From the NCBI GenBank assembly GCA_964568735.1, contig CAZMRF010000043.1, forward strand, positions 1 through 43,228: 43,228 nucleotides of DNA, in the 5' to 3' direction. Source of the stretch: CAZMRF01 sp964568735 (GTDB lineage: Bacteria; Acidobacteriota; Polarisedimenticolia; JACPZX01). Within the stretch, counting starts at the first letter, position 1; each line of letters starts with the position of its first letter. Shown in pieces: positions 13,842-22,976 of this stretch. The notes under the pieces were generated by a model. It did no database searches. It was not told the origin of the DNA and saw nothing but the letters and a program-made list of their open reading frames with translations. The translations under genes were made by a program, and so were the position numbers.

Positions 13842-14555
13842 TCAGCCGGCTTCGACGATCCGCTCGAGGGACGCGCGGTCTTCGATGACGAAGGAGGCCT
13901 TCTCGGTGCGGGCGGTTCCGTCACGACCCCACCGGCTCATGATCCGGATCGCCGTCTCGATCGTCGTCCCCACCATGTCGGCGATGTCCTGGCGCGACAG
14001 CGCCATCGGGATGATCGTCCTCCCCTCCTCCCTCCGCCCCATTCCGTCCGCGAGCTTCAGGAAGAGGGCCGCGATGCGGTACTCGACGCCGCCCGAGGAG
14101 ATCTGCGCGAGCTTCTGCGTCAGCTCGACGAGACGCCGCGTCAGCCCCATCAGGAGGCCGCGGGTAAACTCGGGGTGCTCCTCGATGAGCTTGAAGAAGT
14201 CGCGTCGGCCGATACTGAGCACCGAGGTGGGCTCCAGCGCGATGGCGCTCGCGGGGAAGGGGCGCCCCTCGTAGGCCGCCACGGCGCCGAAGGGATCGCC
14301 GGGGCCGAAGATCTCGAGGATCAGCTCGCGGTCGTTGGGCGCCCACTTCACGATCTTCACGCGCCCGGAGACGACGGTGCAAAAGCGCTCGGAGGGGTCC
14401 CCCTCGCGGAAGATCACGTCTCCCTTGTCGTGCCGGCGGACTCGCACGAAGGGAAGCAGGCGGCGGCGCTCTTCCGGAGCGAGATGGCTGAAGGGAACGG
14501 TCGAGGCAAGGGCCCCTTCCTCGGGTGTGGGCTTATCCATGGAAGGAGTCTTCAC
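13842..14555 (-). CDS. Crp/Fnr-family transcriptional regulator
   Basis: A 237-residue regulator with an N-terminal cyclic-nucleotide-binding-type beta-roll (about 20-140; FREGDPSERFCTVVSGRVKIVK, then FGPGDPFGAVAAYEGRPFPASA) and a C-terminal winged helix-turn-helix (about 190-212: SRQDIADMVGTTIETAIRIMSR). Only one cysteine is present, so it cannot carry the four-Cys [4Fe-4S] sensor of Fnr; a Dnr/NnrR-like or other small-molecule sensing mode is more likely. The GTG start at 14555 has GGGGGAGG six bases upstream, whereas the in-frame ATG at 14540 has no ribosome site. It is upstream of, and co-oriented with, the hemerythrin gene and respiratory operon, both preceded by Fnr-type palindromes. 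It diverges from the gamma-glutamyltransferase gene. Confidence 0.92.
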   Translation of the reverse strand: MKTPSMDKPTPEEGALASTVPFSHLAPEERRRLLPFVRVRRHDKGDVIFREGDPSERFCTVVSGRVKIVKWAPNDRELILEIFGPGDPFGAVAAYEGRPFPASAIALEPTSVLSIGRRDFFKLIEEHPEFTRGLLMGLTRRLVELTQKLAQISSGGVEYRIAALFLKLADGMGRREEGRTIIPMALSRQDIADMVGTTIETAIRIMSRWGRDGTARTEKASFVIEDRASLERIVEAG

Positions 14556-14801
14556 GGCAACCTCCCCCTCACCCTACGACTCCCCCCTCCGGAGGGTCAA
14601 CTCCTACCGCCTCACCCTCCCGAGCGGTCTCATGTTGACGCCCTGCCCGTACTCATGGCTGTTGGTTTCGTCCATTTCCGCGGGCGCGTAGAGGTTTCTT
14701 CGGGGGATCCAGGCGCCGGATCCCGGTCGAACGATCGGGCAGGCGCGGTGGTAGCCTGAGGATTCGTCCGTCCTCGTCGGACGGAGCCGGAGGCTGTCAC
14801 C

Positions 14802-16511
14802 ATGAGCCGAGCCGTCTCGATCCCTCTCGCCCTCTTCCTCCTCGCGCTGCTTCTGGTGCCACCGGCCCTGGCGTACGACCGGATCACCGGCCGGGCCTTC
14901 GCCTCCCGCTCCGAGGTGATCGCCCTCAACGGGATGGCGGCGACGAGCCAGCCGCTCGCCACGCAGGCGGCGATCGAGATTCTCAGGAAGGGAGGCACCG
15001 CCGTGGACGCGGCCATCGCGGCGAATGCCGTGCTGGGTCTCGTCGAGCCGGTGAGTTGCGGTGTCGGAGGCGACCTCTTCGCGATCGTGTGGGATCCGAA
15101 GACGAAACGGCTGCACGGCCTCAACGGCAGCGGCCGCTCTCCGCAGGGCCTCACGCTCGAACACTTCAAGAAGCTCGGCCTCACCCATATCCCACCACAG
15201 GGCCCCCTCCCCGTCACCGTTCCCGGCGCCGTGGACGGCTGGTTCGAGCTCCATGCCCGGTTCGGCCGCCTCCCGATGCAGGAGATCCTGGCGCCAGCCA
15301 TCAAGCACGCCCGGGAGGGGTTCCCGCTCTCTGAGCTGATCGCCTACTACTGGCAGCGCAGCGTTCCCGTTCTCGGGCAGTGGGAAGGGTTCAACGAGAC
15401 CTTCGCCCCGGGCGGCCGTGCCCCGGCCAAGGGGGAGATCTTCCGCAACCCGGGCCTCGCCGAGACGTACGCGACGATCGCCCGCGAAGGGCGCGATGCC
15501 TTCTACAAGGGGTCGATCGCCCGCCGGATCGACGCCCACATGAAGCGCGCCGGCGGCTTCCTCAGCTACGAGGACCTCGCGGCCCACCACTCGGAATGGG
15601 TGGAGCCGGTCTCGGTGAACTATCGCGGCTACGACGTCTGGGAGCTGCCGCCCAACACGCAGGGGATCGCAGCTCTACAAATGCTCCAGATCCTGGAGGG
15701 GTTCGACATCAAGTCGATGGGCTTCGGCAGCGCCGAGTACGTCCATCACTTCGTCGAGGCGAAGAAGCTCGCCTTCGAGGACCGCGCCCGCTTCTATGCC
15801 GACCCGGAGTTCAGCAAGACACCCGTCGAGGTGCTGATCTCGGATCGCTATGCCGCCGAGCGGCGCGCGAAGATCGACCCGAAACGGGCGCAGAAAGAGG
15901 TCGAGGCAGGGAACCCCGGCCTGAACGAGGGGGACACGATCTACCTGACGACGGCGGACGGGGAAGGGATGATGGTCTCGCTGATCCAGAGCAACTACCG
16001 CGGGATGGGCTCGGGGATCTCGCCCGACGGGATGGGGTTCATCCTCCAGGATCGCGGCGAGCTCTTCGATCTCGAGGAGGGCCGCCCGAATACCTACGCG
16101 CCGCGCAAGCGACCCTTCCACACGATCATCCCGGCCTTCGTGACGAAGGACGGCAAGCCTTACATCTCCTTCGGCGTGATGGGGGGCGCCGTGCAGCCGC
16201 AGGGGCACGTTCAGATCATCGTCAACCTCCTGGATTTCGGAATGAACCTCCAGGAGGCGGGCGACGCGCCGCGGATCCTCCACGCCGGCTCCTCCGAGCC
16301 GACCGGCGAGCGGATGACCGACGGCGGCGTGGTCAGTCTCGAGACCGGATACTCGTGGGAGACGATCCGCGACCTGACGGGCAGGGGCCACCGGATCGAG
16401 GCGAACCTCGGCGAGTTCGGTGGCTACCAGGCGATCCTCTTCGACGCCGAGCACGGCGTGTACTACGGGGCCTCCGAGTCGCGCAAGGACGGCCAGGCCG
16501 CGGGGTACTGA
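14802..16511 (+). CDS. Gamma-glutamyltransferase-family enzyme, exported
   Basis: A 569-residue member of the gamma-glutamyltranspeptidase (Ntn-hydrolase) family, with a signal peptide ending about residue 24. Family features include the N-terminal segment with QAAIEILRKGGTAVDAAIAANAVLGLVEP and the GVGGDLFAIVWD loop, and the C-terminal FGVMGGAVQPQGHVQIIVNLLDFGMNLQEAGDAPR block. The precursor is normally cut before a catalytic Thr; the matching position here is T379 in GDTIYLTTADG, not the common TTH context, and the glycine-rich oxyanion region reads RGMGSGISPDGMG. It may therefore be a divergent gamma-glutamyl hydrolase/acylase rather than a classical glutathione transpeptidase. GGAGG lies eight bases before the ATG. 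It is transcribed away from the Crp/Fnr gene. Confidence 0.88.
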   Translation: MSRAVSIPLALFLLALLLVPPALAYDRITGRAFASRSEVIALNGMAATSQPLATQAAIEILRKGGTAVDAAIAANAVLGLVEPVSCGVGGDLFAIVWDPKTKRLHGLNGSGRSPQGLTLEHFKKLGLTHIPPQGPLPVTVPGAVDGWFELHARFGRLPMQEILAPAIKHAREGFPLSELIAYYWQRSVPVLGQWEGFNETFAPGGRAPAKGEIFRNPGLAETYATIAREGRDAFYKGSIARRIDAHMKRAGGFLSYEDLAAHHSEWVEPVSVNYRGYDVWELPPNTQGIAALQMLQILEGFDIKSMGFGSAEYVHHFVEAKKLAFEDRARFYADPEFSKTPVEVLISDRYAAERRAKIDPKRAQKEVEAGNPGLNEGDTIYLTTADGEGMMVSLIQSNYRGMGSGISPDGMGFILQDRGELFDLEEGRPNTYAPRKRPFHTIIPAFVTKDGKPYISFGVMGGAVQPQGHVQIIVNLLDFGMNLQEAGDAPRILHAGSSEPTGERMTDGGVVSLETGYSWETIRDLTGRGHRIEANLGEFGGYQAILFDAEHGVYYGASESRKDGQAAGY

Positions 16512-16517
16512 GCGAGC

Positions 16518-16569
16518 GGCCTCAGGCCGAGAGCAGGCTTGCAGGGGCCACTCCGTGGCGGTAGCCTGC
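16518..16569. repeat. Two inverted repeats between ggt and peptidase genes
   Basis: A compact hairpin (GGCCT-C-AGGCC, 16518-16528) lies seven bases after the gamma-glutamyltransferase stop. A second stem pairs 16533-16539 (GCAGGCT) with 16563-16569 (AGCCTGC), enclosing a smaller CCAC/GTGG stem. No T-tract follows, so termination is only possible, but the structures mark the boundary between the two genes. Confidence 0.4.
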
Positions 16570-16574
16570 CCGCC

Positions 16575-18689
16575 ATGATGCATCTCGACTTTGCGGTCTC
16601 GAAGGGCCCTGGATTCCTCGCCCTGGCAATCCTCCTCACCACGGTTCTCGCGGGGGCGCGCCCGGCTCAGGCGCAGTCCGCCCGCCCCGACTGGTTCACG
16701 GACGTTCGTCCGAAGCTCGTCCAGGAGCTCACAGGCGAATACGGTGCCGCGCAGCGCGCCGCGATCGAGCGCGGGCTCGATCAGGCGGCCAGCTTCTGGC
16801 GGGCCGAGGATGGCGACGCCGCGGCGTTCGGGGATTTCGCCCGCACGCACTACGCAGGAGCGCCGGCGGCCCGTGACTCGATGTTCGCGCGCTTCGAGCT
16901 CCTCTTCGAGGGGCTCGACGGCCACATGAACGAGATCGGCCGCGAGTTCCGCGAGCAGACGGACCTCGATCGCGGGCCGATCCTGCCCTTCGACGACCTC
17001 TTCGCAGCGTACAGCCCGTATGCGCATGTCGCCGACGACTTCTTCCAGAACAAGCTGGCATTCGTCGTCCTGATCAACTTCCCGCTCACGACGCTCGAAC
17101 AGCGGGTGACGGAAGGGGCCCAGTGGACGCGCCGGCAGTGGGCGGAGACGAGGCTCGCGCATCGCTTCTCGAAGCGCGTCCCCGCCGCCGTCAACCTCGA
17201 GATCGCCCGCGCCGCCTCGGAAGCCGAGGCCTACATCTCCCACTACAACATCTGGATGCATCACCTCGTGGACGACAAGGGGCGGCGTCTCTTCCCGGCG
17301 AAGCTCCGGCTCCTCTCGCACTGGAACCTGCGCGACGAGATCAAGGCGAACTACAACGATGCTGAGAACGGTCTCGCCAAGCAGCGCGCGGTCCAGAAGG
17401 TCATGGAGAGGATCGTGACCCAGATGATCCCCGGGATCACCGTGGACAACCCGCACGTCGACTGGAATCCCTGGACGAACGAGGTCATTCCGGCAGCCGT
17501 GCGCGATACGGACGCCGCCGCTCCGGACGGCATGAAGGTCATGAACACCCCGGAGCCGCACACGCGGTACGCGATGCTCCTCGGCCAGTACCACGCGGAG
17601 CGCCTGGTCGATCCGTACTCTCCGACGGCCCCGACGCTCCTCGACCGGCGCTTCCTCGAGAACCGCGAGATCCCCGAAGCGCGCGTCCGGGAGATGCTCG
17701 AGAAGGCGCTCACGTCGCCGCTCCTCCCCAGGGTCGCGAAGCTCATCGAGTCCCGCCTCGGGCGCCCGCTCGAGCCTTTCGACATCTGGTACAGCGGTTT
17801 CAAAGAGCGCGGAAGCAACACGGAAGCCGAGCTCGACGCCATCACGAGGAAGCGCTACCCGACTCCCGAGGCCTACGAGAAGGACATCCCTAACCTCCTC
17901 GTCGGGCTCGGATTCCCGCTGGCGCGGGCCCGTGAGCTCGCCTCCAACATCGTCGTCGATCCCGCGCGCGGCTCGGGCCACGCCCTTGGCGCGCAGATGC
18001 GCTCCGCGAAATCACACTTGCGCACGCGCGTGGGCGCGGACGGCATGGACTTCAAGGGCTACAACATCGCGGTCCACGAGATGGGGCACAACGTCGAGCA
18101 GACGCTCTCGCTGAACGGGGTGGATCACACTCTCCTCGCCGGGGTCCCCAACACCGCCTTCACGGAAGCGCTGGCCTTCGTGTTCCAGGGGCACGATCTG
18201 GAGCTCCTCGGACTCGCGCCGCCGACGGCCCGGAGCGAGGCGCTCAAGATCCTGAACGATTACTGGGGCACGGCCGAGATCGCCGCCGTCGCGCTCGTCG
18301 ACATCGCGGTGTGGCACTGGATGTACGATCACCCAGAGGCAGCTCCGGCCCAGCTCGAGGAGGCGACCCTCCGGATCTCCAGGGAGACCTGGAACCGGTA
18401 CTTCGGCCCGATCTTCCCCCAGAAAGACGTCGTGCTGCTCGGCATCTACTCACACATGATCTCGTACTCGAACTACCTCCCCGATTACCCGATCGGCCAC
18501 CTCATCGCCTTCCAGATCGAAGAACAGATGAGGAAGGCCGGCTCGATCGGTCCCGAGTTCGAGCGCATGGCGACCTACGGCAACGTGTCGCCCGACATCT
18601 GGATGAAGCACGCGACGGGTGCACCTGTGGGCGCCGAGGCGCTCCTCGCTGCCACCGAGCGAGCGCTGGCCAAGATCGAGGCCGAGTAG
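16575..18689 (+). CDS. Secreted zinc metallopeptidase-like protein (gluzincin, HExxH)
   Basis: A 704-residue exported protein with an N-terminal signal peptide (about residues 1-35, ending RPAQAQS). The zinc-binding motif H501-E502-M-G-H505 is present, with E531 in FTEALAFVFQG 26 residues downstream, a spacing like that of M3-type gluzincins where a second Glu completes the zinc site. The N-terminal 450 residues are helical and without repeats. Start choice is between adjacent ATGs at 16575 and 16578; the frame extending to 16539 lacks a signal peptide. The family could not be named more precisely than an M3-like oligopeptidase, and the substrate is unknown. It follows the exported gamma-glutamyltransferase, so both may act on extracytoplasmic peptides. 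Confidence 0.75.
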   Translation: MMHLDFAVSKGPGFLALAILLTTVLAGARPAQAQSARPDWFTDVRPKLVQELTGEYGAAQRAAIERGLDQAASFWRAEDGDAAAFGDFARTHYAGAPAARDSMFARFELLFEGLDGHMNEIGREFREQTDLDRGPILPFDDLFAAYSPYAHVADDFFQNKLAFVVLINFPLTTLEQRVTEGAQWTRRQWAETRLAHRFSKRVPAAVNLEIARAASEAEAYISHYNIWMHHLVDDKGRRLFPAKLRLLSHWNLRDEIKANYNDAENGLAKQRAVQKVMERIVTQMIPGITVDNPHVDWNPWTNEVIPAAVRDTDAAAPDGMKVMNTPEPHTRYAMLLGQYHAERLVDPYSPTAPTLLDRRFLENREIPEARVREMLEKALTSPLLPRVAKLIESRLGRPLEPFDIWYSGFKERGSNTEAELDAITRKRYPTPEAYEKDIPNLLVGLGFPLARARELASNIVVDPARGSGHALGAQMRSAKSHLRTRVGADGMDFKGYNIAVHEMGHNVEQTLSLNGVDHTLLAGVPNTAFTEALAFVFQGHDLELLGLAPPTARSEALKILNDYWGTAEIAAVALVDIAVWHWMYDHPEAAPAQLEEATLRISRETWNRYFGPIFPQKDVVLLGIYSHMISYSNYLPDYPIGHLIAFQIEEQMRKAGSIGPEFERMATYGNVSPDIWMKHATGAPVGAEALLAATERALAKIEAE

Positions 18690-18854
18690 ATCGCGCGGCA
18701 GGCGCTCGAAGCCGCAGCGGGGCGGCCCCCGGGGCGATTGACACGGACCGCGGGCTCACCTGAGACTGGGTGCGTGCCGTGGAGGGCCGGAGCCCCACCC
18801 GGCAGCGGTCACGGCCCTTCAGGAGCGAGCTTCCCCGCCGAGGTTTCCCGACCC

Positions 18855-19247
18855 ATGCCCAGCCGCATCGAGATCACGACCGCGACGCAGGGAGAGGTCC
18901 AGGTGCTGGTGGCTCGTGGATCGCTCGACGCCAACACGAGCGGCGCGTTCGAGGCGAAGCTCCTCGAGGCCGTGGCGAAAGGCGGCCCTCCCCTCGTCGT
19001 GGTGGACATGGCCGGCGTCGATTTCGTGAGCAGCGCCGGGCTGCGCGCCCTGCTCGTGGCGACCCGCCAGGCGAGAGCCCGTCTGGGTGCTCTCGCCGTC
19101 GCGTGCCTGACGGACGCAGTGCGGGACATATTCGAGATCAGCCGGTTCTATATCGTGGTCCCGGTGCACCCGACCGTGGAGGCTGCCGTCGCCTCGATCT
19201 CGCCACCATCGGGCGGAGAGGGCTCGGGCTCTCCTTCGCGGTCCTGA
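18855..19247 (+). CDS. STAS-domain anti-anti-sigma factor (RsbV/SpoIIAA-like)
   Basis: A 130-residue single STAS domain. The phosphorylation-site motif is DFVSSAGLRALL with S59/S60 as candidate target serines. In partner switching the unphosphorylated form binds the anti-sigma kinase and frees the sigma factor; the kinase phosphorylates it and a PP2C phosphatase restores it. Both missing partners appear nearby: a CHASE2-PP2C phosphatase at 20222 and an RsbW-like kinase at 23712. The start at 18855 opens directly at the domain; upstream in-frame sequence is low-complexity. It is the first gene of a tight three-gene operon, with only six bases to the next gene. Confidence 0.88.
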   Translation: MPSRIEITTATQGEVQVLVARGSLDANTSGAFEAKLLEAVAKGGPPLVVVDMAGVDFVSSAGLRALLVATRQARARLGALAVACLTDAVRDIFEISRFYIVVPVHPTVEAAVASISPPSGGEGSGSPSRS

Positions 19248-19253
19248 AGCCCG

Positions 19254-20225
19254 ATGCGCCTGCGCTTCTGGGGTACGCGCGGCTCGCTCCCCGTCGCGTT
19301 GGATGCCGAAGCAGTTCGCCGAAAGCTCGTGACGGTGCTCTTGCGCGCCTCGGGGAGGATCTTCACCGGTGAGGCGGACGCGAATCGCTTCCTGGATGCC
19401 GAAATCGGGTTCGCGGGGGCCGGAACCTTCGGCGGCAACTCCTCCTGTGTGCAGGTCGAGGCGGGCTCGGACGAGTTCGTGCTCTGCGATGCCGGAAGCG
19501 GCCTGCGGGTCTTCGGGAGCCAACTGGTTGCGAGCGTCAACCCGCCCGGCGGCCAGGTATTCAACATCCTCATGTCTCACGTGCACTGGGACCACATCAT
19601 GGGGTTCCCCTTCTTCGTTCCCGCCTACGTCCCAGGCAACCTTGTCCGGATCTTCGGCTGCCACGACATCGAAGGGGTCCTGCACGAGGCCTTCCGGCGC
19701 CAGCAGTCCTTTCCCTGCTTTCCCGTGGACTTCAGCCGCCTCGGAGCGCGCATCGAGTTCGTGCCGCTCCAGCCGGAGCGCGATTACGAGATTGGCGGCT
19801 TCCGCGTCAGGGCGCGTGTGCAGGACCACCCCTACGATTCGTTCGGATACCGGATCGAGAAGGACGGCCATGCCTTCGTCTACTCGACCGATTCGGAGCA
19901 CAGGGCGGACAGGATCAACGAGAACTATCCTCAAGTGGATTTCTTCCGCGACGCGGACGTCGTGATCTTCGACGCGCAGTACTCGCTGGCCGACGCCATG
20001 TGGACCAAGGAGGACTGGGGCCACTCGAGCAACATCATCGGTGTCGAGTTGTGCCATCTCGCGGCCGTGAAGCACCTGGTGCTGTTCCATCACGAGCCGG
20101 GCCTCGACGATGAGGCCCTGGAGACCATTCTGCGTGAGACAATCCGGTTCGAGGCTCTCGCGCGCCGCTCGAGCCCTCTCCGCGTGTCGGCCGCCTACGA
20201 CGGCATGGTGATCGAGATCAAGTGA
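19254..20225 (+). CDS. Metallo-beta-lactamase-fold hydrolase
   Basis: A 323-residue protein that begins with the MRLRFWGTRGSLP motif and carries the metal-binding H109-V-H111-W-D113-H114 motif, typical of metallo-beta-lactamase-fold hydrolases related to the RNase Z/cyclic-nucleotide-phosphodiesterase branch. Further candidate ligands are in VYSTDSEH and LFHHEPGLDD. No signal peptide is present, so it is cytoplasmic. It lies between the STAS gene (six-base gap) and the CHASE2-phosphatase gene (GTGA overlap), so it is almost certainly co-expressed with the signalling pair. A role in making or removing a small-molecule signal is possible but is inference from context. Proteins of this type are known near two-component and STAS genes. 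Confidence 0.85.
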   Translation: MRLRFWGTRGSLPVALDAEAVRRKLVTVLLRASGRIFTGEADANRFLDAEIGFAGAGTFGGNSSCVQVEAGSDEFVLCDAGSGLRVFGSQLVASVNPPGGQVFNILMSHVHWDHIMGFPFFVPAYVPGNLVRIFGCHDIEGVLHEAFRRQQSFPCFPVDFSRLGARIEFVPLQPERDYEIGGFRVRARVQDHPYDSFGYRIEKDGHAFVYSTDSEHRADRINENYPQVDFFRDADVVIFDAQYSLADAMWTKEDWGHSSNIIGVELCHLAAVKHLVLFHHEPGLDDEALETILRETIRFEALARRSSPLRVSAAYDGMVIEIK

Positions 20226-22372
20226 TCGCCACGGCTCCTGCCTCCACGGTGCCGCCGCCCCGGCCGCCGGGGAGCTCTCCGGTGGGGTGGGGCCGGATGG
20301 CCCCCTGGGCGGTGCTCGTCGCCCTGCTGGGGATCCAGCTCCTGGACCCGGACCTCCTCGAGCCGCTTCGCCTCCACGTCTTCGACGCCTGGCAGCGCTT
20401 GCACCCCCGGCCTGCCGACGAGGCGCTTCACGCCGTCCTCATCGTGGATCTCGACGAGGAGAGCCTGCGACGACTCGGGCAGTGGCCGTGGCCCCGCCAC
20501 CGTGTTTCGGAGCTGGTGGATCGGATCGCATCGGACTCGCCCGCAGCCATCGGCTTCGATATCATCTTCCCTGAGCCCGACGGCCGCTCCCCCGAGCAGA
20601 TCCTCGCGCTCCATCCCGAGTTGGACGGCGTGGCTCGCGAGAGGCTCGAAGCGCTTCCCGCGCACGACGCGCTCCTGGCCGAGAGCCTCTCGAGGGCCCC
20701 GGCCGTTCTCGGCATGGCCCCCGTGCTCACCACCACCGGTCCCGGTGGGCCCTTCCGCCACCCGCCGGTCCGGCTCGCGCATCCAGAGCTCGCCGGGGCG
20801 CTTCCCCTCTTCGATGCGATCGTGCGCAGCATCGAGCCTCTGGATGCCGCGGCGCGCGGACACGCGTCCCTCGTGGCGACGCCGGAGCCGGACGGCATCG
20901 TGCGCCGGCTCCCCGGAGCGGTCCGTGTAGGCGATGCCATCGTTCCGTCGCTCGCCATCGAGATGCTGAGAGTGGCGACCGGAGCGGCCTGGTTCGGGAT
21001 CGAGGGAGGCCGGGCCGGGCTCACCTCGCTGAAGACGGGACGCTACACCGTGCCGACCGATCCCGACGGCCGGATCTGGATTCCCTTCTCGCCCCACGCC
21101 TCCTGGCGCTTCGTCCCTGCCCACCAGGTCCTCTCCAGGGATATCCCCCCCGGTTTTTTCCGCGGCAGGCTCGTCATTGTCGGCACGACGGCCCTCGGGC
21201 TGGCGGATCTCCATGCGACACCCGTCGAGCCGAAGATGCACGGGATCGAGATCCAGGCGCAGCTCCTCGAAGCGATCCTGACGGGGGTTGTGCCGCGCCG
21301 GCCGGCCTGGTCGCTTCTCGTCGAGCTCGCGGCGACCGCTCTCGCCGGTGGGACGGCGATTCTGCTGGCCCGGCGTGTGAGCCGGCGGAGCAGCCTCCTG
21401 GCAGGACTGATCATCGCGGCCGCATTGGCCGGCGCCTCCGCACTCGCCTTCGTCTCGTACCGGCTGCTCCTCGCTCCTGCCCTTCCGATCCTCGCGGCCG
21501 CGGCCGCCTACACCGTCGCGCTCGGAGGACGGCTTACTGAAGAGCAGGCGGCCCGGCGGGCGGCCGAAGCGGCCCTTCGCCTGGAGCAGGACCACACCCT
21601 GCGGCTGGAAGGGGAGATGGAGGCCGCGCGCGATCTCCAGATGGGGATGCTTCCGCAGGCGCTCCCGGCCCTGGCCACCCGGCGCGACTTCGAGCTGCAC
21701 GGCAGGATCATCCCCGCGAAGCAGGTCGGTGGCGACCTCTACGACTACTACCTGCTCGACTCCCGGAGGCTCTTCTTCCTGATTGGTGACGTCTCGGGCA
21801 AGGGCGCGCCGGCGGCGCTCTTCATGGCGCTCACCAAGGCAGCCTGCAAGACAGCGGCTCTTCGCGGCGTCGAGGATCCCGGCATGGTGCTGCGTGAGGC
21901 CAGCGAGGCGATCGCCCGCGAGAGCGGCGGCAGGGTATTCGTGACGCTCTTCGCCGGGCTTCTCGATCTCTCATCGGGGGAGCTCATTTGGTGCAATGCC
22001 GGTCACGATCCGCCGCTGAGGATGACGCGCGAGCGAAGCGTGCAGAGGCTGCCCCTCGAAGGTGGCCCTCCGCTCGGTACCGTCGAGGGGTACGCCTACG
22101 CCTCGGGGCACGGGCGGCTCGAGCAGGATGAGTGCCTGGTGCTCTTCACCGACGGCGTGACGGAGGCGATGGGGCCGGACGCTACCCGATTCTCACTGAA
22201 GCGGACGATCAGCGCGCTCGATCGGGCCGACCGCAGCAGCGCCGAGGCCGTCGTCGACGCGCTTTGCGCGGAGGTCTCGCGGTTTGCGGCCGGCGTCAGC
22301 CAGGCCGACGACATCACGATCCTCGCGATCCGTCGCGCGCCCCCCGGCGAGGACGGCCTCAGCGAACCGTGA
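20222..22372 (+). CDS. CHASE2-sensor PP2C (SpoIIE/RsbU-type) phosphatase
   Basis: A 716-residue membrane phosphatase. It has an N-terminal transmembrane helix (about 20-38), a CHASE2 extracytoplasmic sensor (about 40-340, with LIVDLDEESLRRLGQWPWPR and GFDIIFPEPD), three closely packed transmembrane helices (about 365-435), a short coiled linker, and a SpoIIE-type PP2C domain (about 470-710). Metal-binding acidic residues appear in GGDLYD (503-508), GDVSGKG, FTDGVTEA and QADDITIL. It should dephosphorylate the STAS protein in response to an extracytoplasmic cue. The GTG start overlaps the preceding stop as GTGA. The 3' end overlaps by 14 bases, tail to tail, with the OmpA-family gene on the other strand. 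Confidence 0.93.
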   Translation: MIATAPASTVPPPRPPGSSPVGWGRMAPWAVLVALLGIQLLDPDLLEPLRLHVFDAWQRLHPRPADEALHAVLIVDLDEESLRRLGQWPWPRHRVSELVDRIASDSPAAIGFDIIFPEPDGRSPEQILALHPELDGVARERLEALPAHDALLAESLSRAPAVLGMAPVLTTTGPGGPFRHPPVRLAHPELAGALPLFDAIVRSIEPLDAAARGHASLVATPEPDGIVRRLPGAVRVGDAIVPSLAIEMLRVATGAAWFGIEGGRAGLTSLKTGRYTVPTDPDGRIWIPFSPHASWRFVPAHQVLSRDIPPGFFRGRLVIVGTTALGLADLHATPVEPKMHGIEIQAQLLEAILTGVVPRRPAWSLLVELAATALAGGTAILLARRVSRRSSLLAGLIIAAALAGASALAFVSYRLLLAPALPILAAAAAYTVALGGRLTEEQAARRAAEAALRLEQDHTLRLEGEMEAARDLQMGMLPQALPALATRRDFELHGRIIPAKQVGGDLYDYYLLDSRRLFFLIGDVSGKGAPAALFMALTKAACKTAALRGVEDPGMVLREASEAIARESGGRVFVTLFAGLLDLSSGELIWCNAGHDPPLRMTRERSVQRLPLEGGPPLGTVEGYAYASGHGRLEQDECLVLFTDGVTEAMGPDATRFSLKRTISALDRADRSSAEAVVDALCAEVSRFAAGVSQADDITILAIRRAPPGEDGLSEP

Positions 22373-22976
22373 CTTCGACCCGCCGGTTGCGGGGCTCGGC
22401 AACGCCATCCTCGGTGGGGACGATGGGGTCCCGCTCACCTCTTCCGGTGGCGAGGATCGCCCCCTCATGGACGCCATTCTCGACGAGCCACGCCCTCACG
22501 GCGCCGGCACGCGCATACGAGAGGCGGTCGTTGTACTCGTCGTTGTCCAGCCGGTCGGTGTGGCCGATCACTTCGAGCTCACAAACCGGCCGCAGGCGGA
22601 TCTCCTCGAGGATCTCCGGCAGGAGCGAGGCGGACGAAGGCACCAGCTCCTCGGTCCCCTCCTCGAAGTAGAGGGTGAACCTGCGCGATGGGAGCGGCGT
22701 GGCCGAGCGCGCCTGGCCGAAGACCCGGGTGACCTCCTCCTCGCTGAGCGCGGCCGGCTTCACCCGTCCACGATCGTCCACTGTGACCGCTTCGTTGGCC
22801 GTATCGAGGAGGACCGGCTCCGCGTTCGCCTGGACCGAGACCTGGCCCACACGTCCATCGGCGTCCGGAACGACCATGATCAGATCGGTCCGCTTGGCGG
22901 CGCATCCGATGGTGAGGGCCAGGCAGAGCGCCAGCAGGAGCGTGGCGCGGCGGAGACCTTCCGGGAGGCGCTTCAC
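22359..22976 (-). CDS. OmpA-family peptidoglycan-binding lipoprotein
   Basis: A 205-residue lipoprotein with a lipobox at LTIGC (about residue 25) and a C-terminal OmpA-like domain. The domain contains LYFEEGTEELVPSS, the peptidoglycan-contact region IGHTDRLDNDEYNDRLSYARAGAVRAWL, and the end motif NRRVEVTVR with the conserved Asp/Arg residues for diaminopimelate binding. The GTG start at 22976 overlaps the FecR stop (GTGA) and follows an AGAGGCAGGGG ribosome site. It forms a two-gene operon with FecR and converges on the CHASE2 phosphatase gene. FecR, OmpA and CHASE2 genes are often found together, and the set probably monitors the envelope. Confidence 0.9.
   Translation of the reverse strand: MKRLPEGLRRATLLLALCLALTIGCAAKRTDLIMVVPDADGRVGQVSVQANAEPVLLDTANEAVTVDDRGRVKPAALSEEEVTRVFGQARSATPLPSRRFTLYFEEGTEELVPSSASLLPEILEEIRLRPVCELEVIGHTDRLDNDEYNDRLSYARAGAVRAWLVENGVHEGAILATGRGERDPIVPTEDGVAEPRNRRVEVTVR

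Noticed and set aside
15675..17981. 768-codon open frame on the minus strand across the ggt and peptidase genes
   Set aside because: It spans the gap between two real genes on the opposite strand and shows no recognisable domain.
20195..21700. 501-codon minus-strand frame opposite the CHASE2 phosphatase
   Set aside because: Low-complexity antisense frame overlapping a gene with clear CHASE2 and PP2C motifs.
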